The position numbers were made by a program, and so were the translations under genes. Under the pieces are notes generated by a model that was given only the letters and a program-made list of their open reading frames with translations, did no database searches and was not told the DNA's origin. From positions 4,724,501-4,788,500 of the forward strand of contig NZ_CP015225.1 in NCBI RefSeq assembly GCF_001623525.1: a stretch of 64,000 bases of DNA, given 5' to 3'. The first letter of the stretch is position 1. Every line of letters begins with the position of its first letter. This document shows, piece after piece, positions 1-10,281 of this stretch. The stretch is from Pseudomonas fluorescens. Lineage in GTDB: Bacteria > Pseudomonadota > Gammaproteobacteria > Pseudomonadales > Pseudomonadaceae.

Positions 1-150
1 CCTCTTCGCGTTATCGCTAACCTGATGTTGTGGCAGCGCCGCATCGCCAGCCGCCATCAACTGGCTCGTCTGGATTCGCGCCTGCTGGCTGACGCCGGTA
101 TCAGCGAAGCACAACGTTACGAAGAGCTGAGCAAGCCGTTCTGGCGCTAA
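1..150 (+). CDS. DUF1127 (YjiS-like) small protein, C-terminal part
   Basis: Frame 1 is open from the window edge to a TAA at 148-150 and gives 49 residues ending in KPFWR. The arginine-rich WQRRIASRHQLARLD stretch followed by LLADAGISE is the usual DUF1127 pattern. These short basic proteins are common in proteobacteria and have been linked to RNA turnover and phosphate or carbon metabolism in some species; nothing here shows its role. The start lies outside the window. A strong terminator follows at 207-262. Confidence 0.8.
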   Translation, partial: PLRVIANLMLWQRRIASRHQLARLDSRLLADAGISEAQRYEELSKPFWR

Positions 151-206
151 CTCAGCGTCGCTGGCCCTGACCCACCGGGTCCACCGCCAGCACCGAATTG
201 ACCAAA

Positions 207-262
207 CAAGACCCGTCGCGGGAAACCGCGACGGGTCTTGTCGTTTCCGGGTCCGTTTTTTT
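207..262 (+). terminator. Rho-independent terminator after the DUF1127 gene
   Basis: A perfect 14-bp stem (207-220 with 227-240, GC-rich core, 6-nt loop) is followed about 15 nt later by a run of seven T at 256-262. The T-run is further from the stem than usual, but the stem is very strong. The rest of the 344-bp gap (151-494) holds an AT-rich stretch around 262-320 that may carry the promoter of the DUF2388 cluster; I could not assign a clear -35/-10 pair. Confidence 0.7.
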
Positions 263-494
263 GGAAAACCAGGGATAAATAACAGTTTCTTATAAACAAA
301 AAACATACCAGTACAGTTAATCTTGAACCGTAGCGCCCAATGCGGGCATCATGCTGCCGATGACCGTCGCAAAGGGCTGTCAGCCAACGCGTTCTGGCCT
401 AATATCGATGCAAACGTGGCGAAGCGAGTCGAGCATGCGTCTCCTCTTCCAGCTACACGCACCGGTATCACCCCATCCTTCAAGGAGTTTCCTC

Positions 495-812
495 ATGATC
501 CGTCTCCGCCTGCTCAGCGCAGTTGCCCTGCTGGCCGTAGCCGCCCACTCCAACGCCAGCAGCTTCATCGTTACCACCGACTCCATCGTCGGAGCACTCA
601 AGGCCACCTCCGACGTGACCTCCGATGCAACCTCATCCCTGCGTGACAACAAGATCGTTCAAGCCGCCCGTGACGACGCTGCCAGCTTCGTGGCCAGCGA
701 AGGCGCCATCCGTGGTGTGAAACTGGAAAGTGCCCTGGACTACATCCGCCAGCAGGCACCACAGCTCAACGCCACCGATGCACAGCTGGCCCAGGCGATC
801 CTGGTGATCTGA
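495..812 (+). CDS. DUF2388 secreted protein, copy 1
   Basis: This 105-residue protein has a clear signal peptide (MIRLRLLSAVALLAVAAHSNA) followed by a small mature domain. The ATG at 495 is chosen because AAGGAG at 482-487 sits at proper spacing and the signal peptide begins there; an earlier in-frame ATG at 351 would bury it. The conserved block DDAASFVAS..RG..LESALDYIR recurs in the next two genes, so the three are tandem paralogues. The family is known almost only from Pseudomonas and has no established function; a periplasmic location follows from the signal peptide. Confidence 0.88.
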   Translation: MIRLRLLSAVALLAVAAHSNASSFIVTTDSIVGALKATSDVTSDATSSLRDNKIVQAARDDAASFVASEGAIRGVKLESALDYIRQQAPQLNATDAQLAQAILVI

Positions 813-918
813 TGCAACATGAAACATCGGGCGCCAAATGGTGTTCCGATGTTTCAACGCTGGCTCTGGCCCGCAGGTTTGCGCTAGCCTTCAGGCTCGC
901 CATCAACCGTCGAGCCCC

Positions 919-1227
919 ATGCGTTTTTACTCAGATCTGTTCATCGCGTCTTTCTTCGTAGTTTTTTGCTGGTCTGTTCCGGCCCATGCTTTCGATGTGT
1001 CCACCCAGCAAGTGGTGGTCAGCGGCTATGCCACGAGCATGGTGACCTCTGCGCCCTTCGACCATAAACTGATCGTCGCCGCTCACGATGACGCCGCGGC
1101 ATTCGTCGCCAGCGACGGGCAACTGCGAGGTGCACAACTGGAATCGGCCTTGGATTACCTGCGCCGGACCCAGCCAAAACTTCACGTCAGCGACCTTGAA
1201 CTGGCACAGGCAATTCTCGTCCAATAG
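919..1227 (+). CDS. DUF2388 secreted protein, copy 2
   Basis: This is a second DUF2388 protein, 102 residues. ATG 919 is preferred because the signal peptide (MRFYSDLFIASFFVVFCWSVPAHA) begins there; the longer reading from 838 adds 27 polar residues. The mature part keeps the DDAAAFVAS.GQLRGAQLESALDYLR block of copy 1 but lacks the DVTSDATSSLRD segment found in copies 1 and 3, reading ATSMVTSAPFDHK instead. It is the most diverged of the three. Its short spacings to copies 1 and 3 suggest one transcript. Function unknown. Confidence 0.85.
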   Translation: MRFYSDLFIASFFVVFCWSVPAHAFDVSTQQVVVSGYATSMVTSAPFDHKLIVAAHDDAAAFVASDGQLRGAQLESALDYLRRTQPKLHVSDLELAQAILVQ

Positions 1228-1254
1228 TTATCCTTATTTCTCCGGAGTCGTTCC

Positions 1255-1575
1255 ATGCGTAGCCCGCTGATTGCTGCCGCCCTAGGCCTGCTGGTGTTGG
1301 CCGATGTGGCCCAGGCACATACCCTGGTAGCCACCAGTAACATCATCGTTCGCGCTTCCCAGCGCACGATCGATTTCACTTCCGACACCACCACCTCCAT
1401 CCGTGATTCGAAAATCGTCCGCGAAGCCCACGACGATGCCGCCAGTTTTGTCGCCAGCAATGGTGAAATTCGTGGCGCTCATCTCGAGGCCGCCTTCGAC
1501 ACCTTGCGCACCCGCGTGCCGGAAGCCCGCGACGCCAGTGACCAGGTTCTCGCCGAAGCCATCCTCGCATTGTGA
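1255..1575 (+). CDS. DUF2388 secreted protein, copy 3
   Basis: This 106-residue protein has a signal peptide ending near AQAH and the same body as copy 1: DFTSDTTTSIRDSKIV, DDAASFVASNGEIRGAHLEAAFD, and a C-terminal end AEAILAL. A GGAG lies about 10 nt before the ATG. Its stop (TGA 1573-1575) overlaps the GTG start of the following DUF4105 gene, so translation of the two is probably coupled. That argues that DUF2388 proteins and the DUF4105 protein act in the same process in the cell envelope, which is inference. Confidence 0.88.
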   Translation: MRSPLIAAALGLLVLADVAQAHTLVATSNIIVRASQRTIDFTSDTTTSIRDSKIVREAHDDAASFVASNGEIRGAHLEAAFDTLRTRVPEARDASDQVLAEAILAL

Positions 1576-3533
1576 GGCGGTTCGCCGCCTGGCTGGCGGC
1601 CGGGGTCTTGCTGCTCACGAGCAGCCTGGCCCAGGCCGGCCTGCAACTGCACCTCAACGTCGAAGGCCTGAGCCCGGCGCAACAGCAGGCCAGCCAGGCG
1701 CTGCTCGATGAAGCCATGCAGGCGCTGCCGCCGCGCTTCATCGAGCGACTGGACCGACGCATCGATGTCGGCTGGACCGACCAGATGCCCGCTAACGCCT
1801 ACGGCCAGGCCTCGCTGGTGTCGCAACTGGACCTCAACAGCAACCTGCTTGATAGCCTTGTCGACGGCAGCGCCGCGAGGCAAAAGACCCATCGCCCCCA
1901 CGGCACCGTGCGACGGGAAATGCTCGCCACCGTCCTGCACGAACTGACCCACATTTATGACCGCTCGCGTCTATGGCCAGATGCCGAGCGTACGCTGATC
2001 CAGCGTTGCACTCGACGCAACAGCAGCGCCGGCTTGATCGGCCTTCCCGATGAATGCCGGGGCCAGAACGACCGCCGCTTCACCCTCAGCGATGATCCTC
2101 GCTTGCTGGACCTCGCCGGCTGGCCACAATACGTTGGCCGGCGCGGTGAGCGGGAACAGCACAACCGCCAGGTCGCCCGCAGCCCGGACCTCTATGAAAC
2201 GAGCAGCCCCAAGGAGTTCGTCGCGGTCAACATGGAGTACTTCCTCCTCGACCCAAGCTACGCCTGCCGACGCCCCGCCCTGTATCGCTATTACCAGGCA
2301 CACTTCGGCTGGGCACCTGCCGCCAAGGACACCTGCGCCCAATCGTTCGCGTTCCTCAACGCCGGCAATGACTTCGCCAAGACCCCACTGGGCAAAGTTG
2401 ATCCAGAGCGGGTCTATGCCATCGATTACCTGCTGGCCGAAGCCAACCAGAACTGGGTGAGCCGCTGGGGCCACAGCATGCTCCGGCTGGTGATCTGTGC
2501 ACCGGGTCGCCCACGTGGCCCGGACTGCCGACTGGATCTGGACCAACACCTGGTGCTGTCGTACCGCGCCTTCGTCGGCGATGTGCAGCTATCGAGTTGG
2601 GACGGGCTGGTTGGCAAATACCCGTCGCGCCTGTTCGTATTGCCGTTGGCCCAGGTGATCGATGAATACACCAAGACCGAGCTGCGCAGCCTGGCGTCGG
2701 TGCCGCTGAACCTGTCGCGCACCGAGATCGAGGAGACGGTCGAGCACGCCGCCGAAATGCATTGGAGCTACGACGGCAACTATTACTTCCTGTCCAATAA
2801 CTGCGCAGTGGAAAGCTTGAAGCTGCTACGCAGCGGCAGCAACAACGCGCAGCTCAACGGCCTGGACAGCATCATGCCCAACGGCTTGTTGGAAGTCCTC
2901 AAGGGCCGGGGCCTGGCGGATACCAGCGTGCTGGATGATCCCAAGGAAGCCTTGCGCCTGGGCTACCGCTTCGACTCGTTCCGCGAGCGGTACCAGGCGA
3001 TGTTCGATGTGCTGAAGAAGTATCTGCCGATCAAGCAGCAAACGGTGGAAGACTGGCTGGCCCTGGATGCCGCCGAACGCCGCGCCTGGTTCGAACAGGC
3101 CGACCTGCGCACCAGCGCGGCATTGTTGCTGCTGGAACAGGCCGGTTATCGCCGGCAATTGTTGTTGGCGCAGGATGAAGTCAAACAGCGCTACCTCGGC
3201 GCCCGTGAATTGCAAAACGGCGGCATGGAAAGGGCTAACGCGACGCTGCAGCAGATCCTCGCCAACAGCGGCTTCCTGAGCCGTCCGGCCGAACTGCTGG
3301 GCAGCAGCGGCTACGGCTTGCCACAACCCAGCGAGTGGCAACGCCTGGAATCGGAAAGCAGCTTGCGTCAGAAACAGCTTCAAACGCTGACAGGCGACCT
3401 GGACAAGGAAGTCCGGGCATTGCTTGAGCCGAGTCGCGCCGCTGAAATTGCTGCCAGCGAGGCCAATGTGAAAGCGATTGGCGAGCATTTGCGCAAACTG
3501 CACAAGGCCGGGGGCGGGTTGGAATTGCCCTGA
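1572..3533 (+). CDS. Secreted DUF4105 (Lnb N-terminal-like) protein with an N-terminal HEXXH segment
   Basis: The protein has 653 residues and a signal peptide (to about residue 22, ending LAQAG). Residues 118-130 read LATVLHELTHIYD, a zincin-type HEXXH motif (H123, E124, H127), and a downstream EFVAVNMEYFLLD segment could supply the third ligand, as in gluzincins. The central part carries the DUF4105 hallmarks: WVSRWGHSMLRLV and, later, YYFLSNNCAVESLKLL, a His and an Asn-Cys pair suggesting a papain/NlpC-like thiol site. The C-terminal 200 residues look helical. The GTG start at 1572 overlaps the stop of the preceding DUF2388 gene. An envelope hydrolase or envelope-remodelling protein is likely; the substrate is unknown. 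Confidence 0.85.
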   Translation: MRRFAAWLAAGVLLLTSSLAQAGLQLHLNVEGLSPAQQQASQALLDEAMQALPPRFIERLDRRIDVGWTDQMPANAYGQASLVSQLDLNSNLLDSLVDGSAARQKTHRPHGTVRREMLATVLHELTHIYDRSRLWPDAERTLIQRCTRRNSSAGLIGLPDECRGQNDRRFTLSDDPRLLDLAGWPQYVGRRGEREQHNRQVARSPDLYETSSPKEFVAVNMEYFLLDPSYACRRPALYRYYQAHFGWAPAAKDTCAQSFAFLNAGNDFAKTPLGKVDPERVYAIDYLLAEANQNWVSRWGHSMLRLVICAPGRPRGPDCRLDLDQHLVLSYRAFVGDVQLSSWDGLVGKYPSRLFVLPLAQVIDEYTKTELRSLASVPLNLSRTEIEETVEHAAEMHWSYDGNYYFLSNNCAVESLKLLRSGSNNAQLNGLDSIMPNGLLEVLKGRGLADTSVLDDPKEALRLGYRFDSFRERYQAMFDVLKKYLPIKQQTVEDWLALDAAERRAWFEQADLRTSAALLLLEQAGYRRQLLLAQDEVKQRYLGARELQNGGMERANATLQQILANSGFLSRPAELLGSSGYGLPQPSEWQRLESESSLRQKQLQTLTGDLDKEVRALLEPSRAAEIAASEANVKAIGEHLRKLHKAGGGLELP

Positions 3534-3556
3534 TGAGCACTGCTTGAAGCAATAAC

Positions 3557-3596
3557 AAAAAGGGGTTCAGAACCAAGCTCTGAACCCCTTTTTTCG
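3557..3596. terminator. Bidirectional terminator between the DUF4105 gene and trpA
   Basis: An AAAAGGGGTTCAG arm pairs with CTGAACCCCTTTT around a short loop, with A residues on one side and T6 on the other. It can therefore stop both the DUF4105 transcript (+) and the trpBA transcript (-), whose genes converge here. Confidence 0.9.
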
Positions 3597-3617
3597 TGCT
3601 GCGGGCCGAATCGACAA

Positions 3618-4429
3618 TCAGCTGACACGTGCCTTGCGCACACCATCAGCCAGGGCGGCACACAAACTCAACACGCCATCAATCGCCTGTTCCGCCGTAT
3701 CGGCATTGGCGATATGGTCGATCAGCGCCGAGCCAACCACCACCCCATCAGCCAATCGTGCGATAGCCGCAGCCTGCTCCGGCGTACGAATACCGAAACC
3801 AATGCTGATCGGCAAATCGGTGTGGCGACGCAAGCGCGCCACGGCTTCTTCCACGTGCTCCAACGTCGCGGCACCGGCACCAGTCACACCCGCCACCGAC
3901 ACGTAATATACAAAGCCCGAACTGCCGTTGAGCACCGTCGGCAAACGCACGTCATCGGTGGTTGGCGTGGTCAGACGGATGAAATCCAAGCCAGCTGCCT
4001 GGGCCGGTTCGCACAGTTCGCTGTTGTGCTCGGGCGGCATGTCCACAACGATCAGGCCATCCACGCCAGATTCCAGCGCCTCGCCAATGAAACGCTGCAC
4101 GCCATAACGGTGGATCGGGTTGAAGTACCCCATCAGCACCAGTGGTGTCTCGCTGTTGTCTTTGCGGAACTCACGAACCATCTGCAGGGTTTTCGCCAGG
4201 TTCTGCTGGGCGCCCAAGGCACGAATATTCGCCAACTGGATCGCCGGGCCGTCGGCCATCGGGTCGGTGAACGGCATGCCCAGCTCGATGACATCGGCAC
4301 CGGCTGCTGGCAGGCCCTTGAGGATTGCCAGCGACGTGTCGTAGTCCGGGTCGCCAGCCGTGACGAACGTCACCAGGGCAGCACGGTTTTGTTCCTTGAG
4401 TTCGGCAAAACGGGTTTGCAGGCGGCTCA

Positions 4430-4430
<1 letters not shown>
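3618..4430 (-). CDS. trpA: Tryptophan synthase alpha chain
   Basis: The protein has 270 residues and carries the TrpA TIM-barrel motifs: [12 protein letters not shown] near the N-terminus, [20 protein letters not shown] with the catalytic Glu and Asp, LMGYFNPI, and [10 protein letters not shown] near the phosphate site. It cleaves indole-3-glycerol phosphate to indole and glyceraldehyde 3-phosphate and channels indole to TrpB in the cytoplasmic alpha2-beta2 complex. The ATG at 4430 shares one base with the trpB stop (TGATG), so trpB and trpA are translationally coupled. The longer frame reaching 4613 lies inside trpB and is not used. Confidence 0.98.
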
Positions 4431-5770
<1,340 letters not shown>

Positions 5771-5774
5771 TCAC

Positions 5775-6692
5775 ATGAGCCACGACCTTCCCCCGCTCAA
5801 CGCCCTGCGCGCCTTCGAGGCCACCGCCCGCCTGAACAGCGTAAGCCAGGCGGCCGAACAGCTGCACGTCACCCATGGCGCTGTAAGTCGACAGCTGAAG
5901 GTGCTGGAAGAACATTTGGGTGTCAGCCTGTTCATCAAGGATGGACGCGGCTTGAAACTCACAGATGCCGGCATGCGCCTGCGTGATGCCAGCACTGACG
6001 CGTTCGAGCGGTTACGCAGCGTGTGCGCGGAACTGACGCAAAGCACCGCCGATGCCCCGTTCGTCCTGGGCTGCTCGGGAAGCTTGCTGGCGCGCTGGTT
6101 TATTCCCCGCCTGGGCAGGCTCAATGCCGACCTGCCGGATTTGCGCCTGCACCTGTCCGCCGGCGAGGGCGACCTGGACCCCAGGCGACCGGGACTGGAC
6201 GCCTTGCTGGTATTCGCCGAACCACCCTGGCCGGCCGACATGCAGGTGTATGAACTGGTGAGCGAGCGGATCGGCCCCGTGATGAGCCCGCACTACGCCG
6301 GATTTGCCCGCCTGCAGACCGCACCGGCCAGCGCGCTGCTGGACGAATCGTTGCTGCACACCACCTCCCGCCCACAGGCCTGGCCAACCTGGGCACAGCA
6401 AAACCACCTTGATCCCCGGGTATTGAAGTTCGGGCAAGGATTCGAGCATCTGTATTATTTGCTGGAGGCCGCCGTAGCGGGGCTCGGCGTGGCGATCGCG
6501 CCCGAGCCGCTGGTGGCTGAGGACGTGCGCGCCGGTCGCCTGGTCGCGCCGTGGGGTTTCGATGAAACGGCGGCGCGACTGGCGTTGTGGCTACCCAAGC
6601 GCGCCGCAGATGGACGTGCTCGGCAATTGGCCCAGTGGCTCAGGCATGAGCTGAGCCAACCGACTCAGTCTCCGCGTTTGCACAGCAAGTAA
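5775..6692 (+). CDS. trpI: LysR-family activator of trpBA
   Basis: The protein has 305 residues. Residues 7-65 form the LysR helix-turn-helix ([40 protein letters not shown]), and the rest is a substrate-binding-like effector domain. Divergence from trpBA and the dyad between them identify TrpI rather than a generic LysR (GcvA-like) protein. It binds the intergenic region and activates trpBA when indoleglycerol phosphate accumulates. No Shine-Dalgarno is obvious before ATG 5775. Its 3' end overlaps the convergent DUF883 gene by 28 bp. Confidence 0.92.
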   Translation: MSHDLPPLNALRAFEATARLNSVSQAAEQLHVTHGAVSRQLKVLEEHLGVSLFIKDGRGLKLTDAGMRLRDASTDAFERLRSVCAELTQSTADAPFVLGCSGSLLARWFIPRLGRLNADLPDLRLHLSAGEGDLDPRRPGLDALLVFAEPPWPADMQVYELVSERIGPVMSPHYAGFARLQTAPASALLDESLLHTTSRPQAWPTWAQQNHLDPRVLKFGQGFEHLYYLLEAAVAGLGVAIAPEPLVAEDVRAGRLVAPWGFDETAARLALWLPKRAADGRARQLAQWLRHELSQPTQSPRLHSK

Positions 6693-6991
6693 GCAGCCAG
6701 CAAACCAAGCGCACCGACCGCGACACCCGCTGTGGTCCATGGGTGTTCCTGCGCGTAGTCGCGTGTGGCGATCCCGGTTTCACGGGTTTTCACCTTGACC
6801 TCTTCATACGCGTCGCTGAGCAGATGGCGAGAATGTTTCAGGGCGTTCTCGGCATTGGCCTTGAGCGACTTGAGGGTCTTACGCGACTCGTCCGAAGCAT
6901 CGTCCTTCAGGCTTTCCAACGACTTGAGCAGACTCTCGATCTCCGCTTCCATGCTTTGCAACGAGGCTTTGCGTAACGAATTGCTGGCCAT
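6665..6991 (-). CDS. DUF883 (ElaB/YqjD-like) inner-membrane protein
   Basis: The protein has 108 residues: a long amphipathic helical part (about residues 8-80, rich in E, K and S), the DUF883 motif [25 protein letters not shown], and a C-terminal membrane anchor ending KRGD. E. coli ElaB and YqjD are C-tail-anchored proteins that associate with ribosomes in stationary phase; the same is inferred here. GGAGAG lies just before ATG 6991. The stop at 6665 falls inside the end of trpI, giving a convergent 28-bp overlap. Confidence 0.88.
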   Translation of the reverse strand: MASNSLRKASLQSMEAEIESLLKSLESLKDDASDESRKTLKSLKANAENALKHSRHLLSDAYEEVKVKTRETGIATRDYAQEHPWTTAGVAVGALGLLAAYLLCKRGD

Positions 6992-7146
6992 GGTGGCTCT
7001 CTCCTGCAGTGGTTGAGTGGCGTGTGTGAATTGGGACTGCGGTCGTTTCTGAAAGTGCAGTAAATCTGAACTTCAGTGCGCAAACGGCGACACACGTATG
7101 ACGAAAAATCGCTGCTAGGCTGTTAAAAACAACCAAGGAGAACCTC

Positions 7147-7362
7147 ATGAGTGATCATCACACTTACAAAAAAGTCGAGCTGGTCGGCTCGTCTCCCACC
7201 AGCATTGAAGACGCCATCAATAACGCCCTGGCCGAGGCCAGCAAAAGCCTCAAGCACTTGGAGTGGTTCGAAGTCACGGAAACCCGCGGGCACATCGAAA
7301 ACGGCCGGGCCGCGCACTTTCAGGTCACCCTCAAAGTCGGGTTCCGGATTGTGAATAGCTGA
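7147..7362 (+). CDS. Dodecin family flavin-binding protein
   Basis: The protein has 71 residues with the dodecin signature: [40 protein letters not shown] (with the flavin-stacking Trp) and the final strand [11 protein letters not shown]. Dodecins form hollow dodecamers that store or buffer FMN, riboflavin or CoA in the cytoplasm. AAGGAGAA before the ATG fixes the start. It is flanked by unrelated small stress genes. Confidence 0.93.
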   Translation: MSDHHTYKKVELVGSSPTSIEDAINNALAEASKSLKHLEWFEVTETRGHIENGRAAHFQVTLKVGFRIVNS

Positions 7363-7477
7363 GGAACGATGAACTTGCACGCTGGCGGAGTGCCATAGGG
7401 AATGGCGATGCGCTATGGTACGCGCATTCTGTTTTTCCCATACCTGCCCTGTTTGATCCGACCAAGGAGTGCGAGCG

Positions 7478-7699
7478 ATGAAAAAATTGATGGTAGCCCT
7501 GGGTTTGCTGAGCCTTGCCGGTGGTGCGTTTGCGGCCGGCACGCCCTGCGAAGCGCTGAAAAGCGAAATCGCGGCGAAGCTGGATGCCAAGGGCGTGTCA
7601 GGTTATTCGCTGGAAATCGTCGATAAAGGCGCAGCGACCGACGGAAAAGTCGTAGGCACCTGTGAGGGCGGTACGAAAGAAATCGTCTATAAAAAGTGA
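7478..7699 (+). CDS. DUF1161 periplasmic protein, copy A
   Basis: The protein has 73 residues, with a signal peptide (MKKLMVALGLLSLAGGAFA) and a mature domain with two conserved cysteines (PCEALK and VGTCEGG) that could form a disulfide. ATG 7478 is chosen over GTG 7469 because AAGGAG (7464-7469) needs the spacing. A paralogue with the same SYSLEIV-type core and Cys pair sits at 9577. I recall two adjacent DUF1161 genes near trpI in P. aeruginosa; here the pair is separated by two enzymes. Function unknown. Confidence 0.85.
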   Translation: MKKLMVALGLLSLAGGAFAAGTPCEALKSEIAAKLDAKGVSGYSLEIVDKGAATDGKVVGTCEGGTKEIVYKK

Positions 7700-7714
7700 T
7701 TCTTTTCGAACGTC

Positions 7715-7742
7715 AAAGCCGACGCAGTGCGTCGGCTTTTTT
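7715..7742. terminator. Terminator after DUF1161 copy A
   Basis: AAAGCCGACGCA pairs perfectly with TGCGTCGGCTTT and is followed by T6. It separates this gene from the convergent LLM oxidoreductase gene and may serve both. Confidence 0.9.
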
Positions 7743-7753
7743 ATGCGCGTCAT

Positions 7754-8755
7754 TCAGCCTTTCATGACCTGCGCCAGCAACTCGTATGAGTGCAAACGAT
7801 CGGCATGCTCGTACAGGTCGCTGGTGAAAATCAGCTCATCGGCCTGGGTTTGCTCGATCAGCACGTCGAGCTTGGCGCGAATCTTCTGCGGACCGCCGAC
7901 CATGGCCAGTCCCAAGAAATCGCCAACCGCTTCTTTCTCATGGGGCAACCAGAGGCCGTTCATGGTTTCGACCGGTGGACGCTGCACCAGGCTCTGGCCA
8001 CGCATCAGCGCCAGGATCCGCTGATACACCGACGTCGCCAGGTAATCGGCCTGTTCATCCGTATCCGCCGCCACCAGCGGCACGCCGAGCATCACATAAG
8101 GCTTGTCGAGCACTGCCGACGGCTTGAAATGATTGCGGTAGATGCGAATTGCCTCGTGCATGTAGCGCGGTGCGAAATGGGAGGCGAACGCGTAGGGCAA
8201 ACCGCGTTCACCGGCCAATTGCGCACTGAACAGGCTCGACCCCAGCAGCCATACCGGCACGTTGGTCCCGGTGCCGGGCATGGCGATGATGCGTTGGTCC
8301 GGGGTGCGCGGGCCGAGGTAGCGCATCAGTTCGGCCACGTCTTCGGGGAAATCGTCCGCGCTGCCGGAGCGCTCGCGACGCAGCGCCCGAGCAGTCATCT
8401 GGTCGGAACCGGGCGCACGCCCCAACCCCAGGTCGATTCGACCCGGGTAGAGGCTTTCCAGCGTGCCAAACTGTTCGGCGATGATCAACGGCGCGTGATT
8501 GGGCAACATGACGCCGCCGGAGCCGACACGAATGGTCGAAGTCCCTCCCGCCAGATAACCCAGCAGCACCGCCGTCGCGGAGCTGGCGATACCGTCCATG
8601 TTGTGGTGTTCGGCCACCCAGAAGCGGGTATAACCGTATTTTTCCACGTGCTGCGCCAGGTCCAGCGAATTGCGCAAGGACTGGGCAGCATTGCCATCGG
8701 CGCGGACAGGCACCAGGTCGAGGGTTGAGAATTTCACGTCGGACAGCTGTTTCAT
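7754..8755 (-). CDS. LLM-class (luciferase-like) flavin-dependent oxidoreductase
   Basis: The protein has 333 residues and fits the bacterial luciferase-like monooxygenase family, group MsnO8/YhbW: N-terminal [19 protein letters not shown], then [46 protein letters not shown] and [14 protein letters not shown]. It probably uses FMNH2 or F420-like reduced flavin to oxidise an unknown substrate in the cytoplasm. It is monocistronic, divergent from OsmC and convergent with DUF1161 copy A. The substrate cannot be read from the sequence. Confidence 0.9.
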   Translation of the reverse strand: MKQLSDVKFSTLDLVPVRADGNAAQSLRNSLDLAQHVEKYGYTRFWVAEHHNMDGIASSATAVLLGYLAGGTSTIRVGSGGVMLPNHAPLIIAEQFGTLESLYPGRIDLGLGRAPGSDQMTARALRRERSGSADDFPEDVAELMRYLGPRTPDQRIIAMPGTGTNVPVWLLGSSLFSAQLAGERGLPYAFASHFAPRYMHEAIRIYRNHFKPSAVLDKPYVMLGVPLVAADTDEQADYLATSVYQRILALMRGQSLVQRPPVETMNGLWLPHEKEAVGDFLGLAMVGGPQKIRAKLDVLIEQTQADELIFTSDLYEHADRLHSYELLAQVMKG

Positions 8756-8994
8756 GGGCCGGGATCTCCAACGGCGTTCCGGGCTTTTCCCGAGGGCAAA
8801 AGCCTGCCGTTTCTAAAGGTGTGTTCCATGCAATGTGGGCATATACCCGAGTTTCAATAGCTGCGAAGAATTTTCCTACTAAATTCGTCGGCTAATCGAC
8901 AAGGTGAACTTTTCCGGGCGGTCTATCCTCACAACCCAGACAGCTAAAAAAATACCCAGGCGCGTCTCGCGCGCCGGATCTTCAGGAGGCAGAC

Positions 8995-9426
8995 ATGGCT
9001 ATCATCAAGAAAGCATCGGCTCATTGGGAAGGTGACCTGAAAACCGGTATCGGTTCCATCTCCACGGAAACCGGTGTGCTGCGCGAAGCGCCCTACGGCT
9101 TCAAGGCGCGCTTCGAAGGCGGCAAGGGCACCAACCCAGAGGAATTGATCGGCGCGGCCCATGCCGGCTGCTTTTCCATGGCCTTTTCGATGATCCTCGG
9201 CGATGCCGGGCTCAAGGCCGACAGCATCGACACCAACGCAGAAGTGACCCTGGACCAGGTCGATGGCGGTTTCGCGATCACTGCAGTCAAGTTGGTGCTC
9301 AAGGCGAAAATCCCCGGCGCCAGCCAGGCGCAATTCGACGAACTGAGCAAGAAGGCCAAGGAAGGATGCCCGGTTTCCAAGGTGCTGAACGCCCAGATCA
9401 CCCTGGATGCGACGCTGGTCAACTGA
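8995..9426 (+). CDS. osmC: OsmC-family peroxiredoxin
   Basis: The protein has 143 residues of OsmC type. AAHAGCFSMAFSMIL carries the first catalytic cysteine and KEGCPVSKVLNAQI the second; this pair reduces organic hydroperoxides with lipoyl-type donors. The N-terminus AHWEGDLKTGIGSISTETG is as in E. coli OsmC rather than Ohr. CAGGAGG precedes the ATG. It is divergent from the LLM oxidoreductase with 239 bp between them, room for two stress promoters, though I could not assign them. Osmotic or stationary-phase induction is the family norm and is inferred. Confidence 0.92.
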   Translation: MAIIKKASAHWEGDLKTGIGSISTETGVLREAPYGFKARFEGGKGTNPEELIGAAHAGCFSMAFSMILGDAGLKADSIDTNAEVTLDQVDGGFAITAVKLVLKAKIPGASQAQFDELSKKAKEGCPVSKVLNAQITLDATLVN

Positions 9427-9576
9427 CGCATGAAAGGGGTCGCAGCCTTCGCAGGCGCTGCCTAGGGCTGCGATTTCTTGAATACGGTCGAGCTGTTTAC
9501 CCTGGCGCAATTATGGTCGAATGAAACCTGCAGTTTCAGCGCACAGGCAGTGCGCGCTGCCATGAGGAATTCGAAC

Positions 9577-9810
9577 ATGAAACGATCAGCCCTGGTGGTC
9601 ATCGGTTGCGCATTCGCTGCATCTGCGCTTGCCGAACCGAAATCCTGTGAAGAGCTGAAAGCGGAAATCGAAGCGAAGATCCAGGCCAATAACGTATCGT
9701 CCTACACGTTGGAAATCGTCACCAACGACGAAGTCCACGATCAGAACATGGTGGTGGGCACTTGCGAAAACCGCACGAAAAAAATCATCTACCAGAAGAA
9801 CGACCGCTAG
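9577..9810 (+). CDS. DUF1161 periplasmic protein, copy B
   Basis: The protein has 77 residues. ATG 9577 begins a signal peptide (MKRSALVVIGCAFAASALA); a longer frame from 9478 is not needed, and TGAGGA lies at 9563-9568. The mature part SCEELKAEIEAKI..SSYTLEIV..VVGTCENRTKKIIYQK matches copy A at 7478 across its length, with both cysteines kept and a 4-residue insertion (NDEVHDQN region). Function unknown. Confidence 0.85.
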   Translation: MKRSALVVIGCAFAASALAEPKSCEELKAEIEAKIQANNVSSYTLEIVTNDEVHDQNMVVGTCENRTKKIIYQKNDR

Positions 9811-9816
9811 AAAGCG

Positions 9817-10242
9817 CTACGGAACGCAATTGATTTGTCGCTCTTCGGCCACGATTTGACGCTTGGCGTCATAGAGCCGGGCGCTGGGCGTGAACGCCAG
9901 GTTGCGAGCCTCCAGCCGATAGCGCTGGCCGGCCTCGAAATGGTCATAACGCACGAGCATGTAGCACAGCCGCTCTTGCGGTTCGGCTTGCATGCCCAGC
10001 CCACCACCGCTAAACACTTCGAAGTCGAAGCGCACTTTCAGTTCGTGGCTGCCCGGCGAAACCTGAAAGAACCGGCCGTCTCGCAATCGCTGGCCATCCA
10101 GGCTTTCAGCCATCAGCATTTTGCCGCCCGGCATGGGGGTAGCGAAATCGATCCACGCCATGTTCGGATCGACCGGGGGCAGTGGGCTCGTTGCACAACC
10201 GCTCATGGAGACCAGGACCAGTAACAGCAGAGGTAAGCGCAT
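9817..10242 (-). CDS. Putative lipoprotein, paralogue of the next gene
   Basis: The protein has 141 residues with a lipoprotein signal peptide (MRLPLLLLVLVSMSGC, lipobox SMSGC). The mature core shares a pattern with the neighbouring protein at 10282: AWIDFATP, FFQVSPGSHELKVRFDFEV, LCYMLVRYDHFEAGQRYRLEA, LYDAKR. ATG 10242 is used because the signal sequence starts there. The two genes lie in tandem on the same strand and look like a duplication. I do not recognise a named function; the PGSHELxVR pattern resembles lipoproteins that bind small ligands or stiffen the envelope, but this is not established. Confidence 0.8.
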   Translation of the reverse strand: MRLPLLLLVLVSMSGCATSPLPPVDPNMAWIDFATPMPGGKMLMAESLDGQRLRDGRFFQVSPGSHELKVRFDFEVFSGGGLGMQAEPQERLCYMLVRYDHFEAGQRYRLEARNLAFTPSARLYDAKRQIVAEERQINCVP

Positions 10243-10281
10243 GGTGAATTTCCTGAAATCAGACCCTGAGCATAGCGCCAA

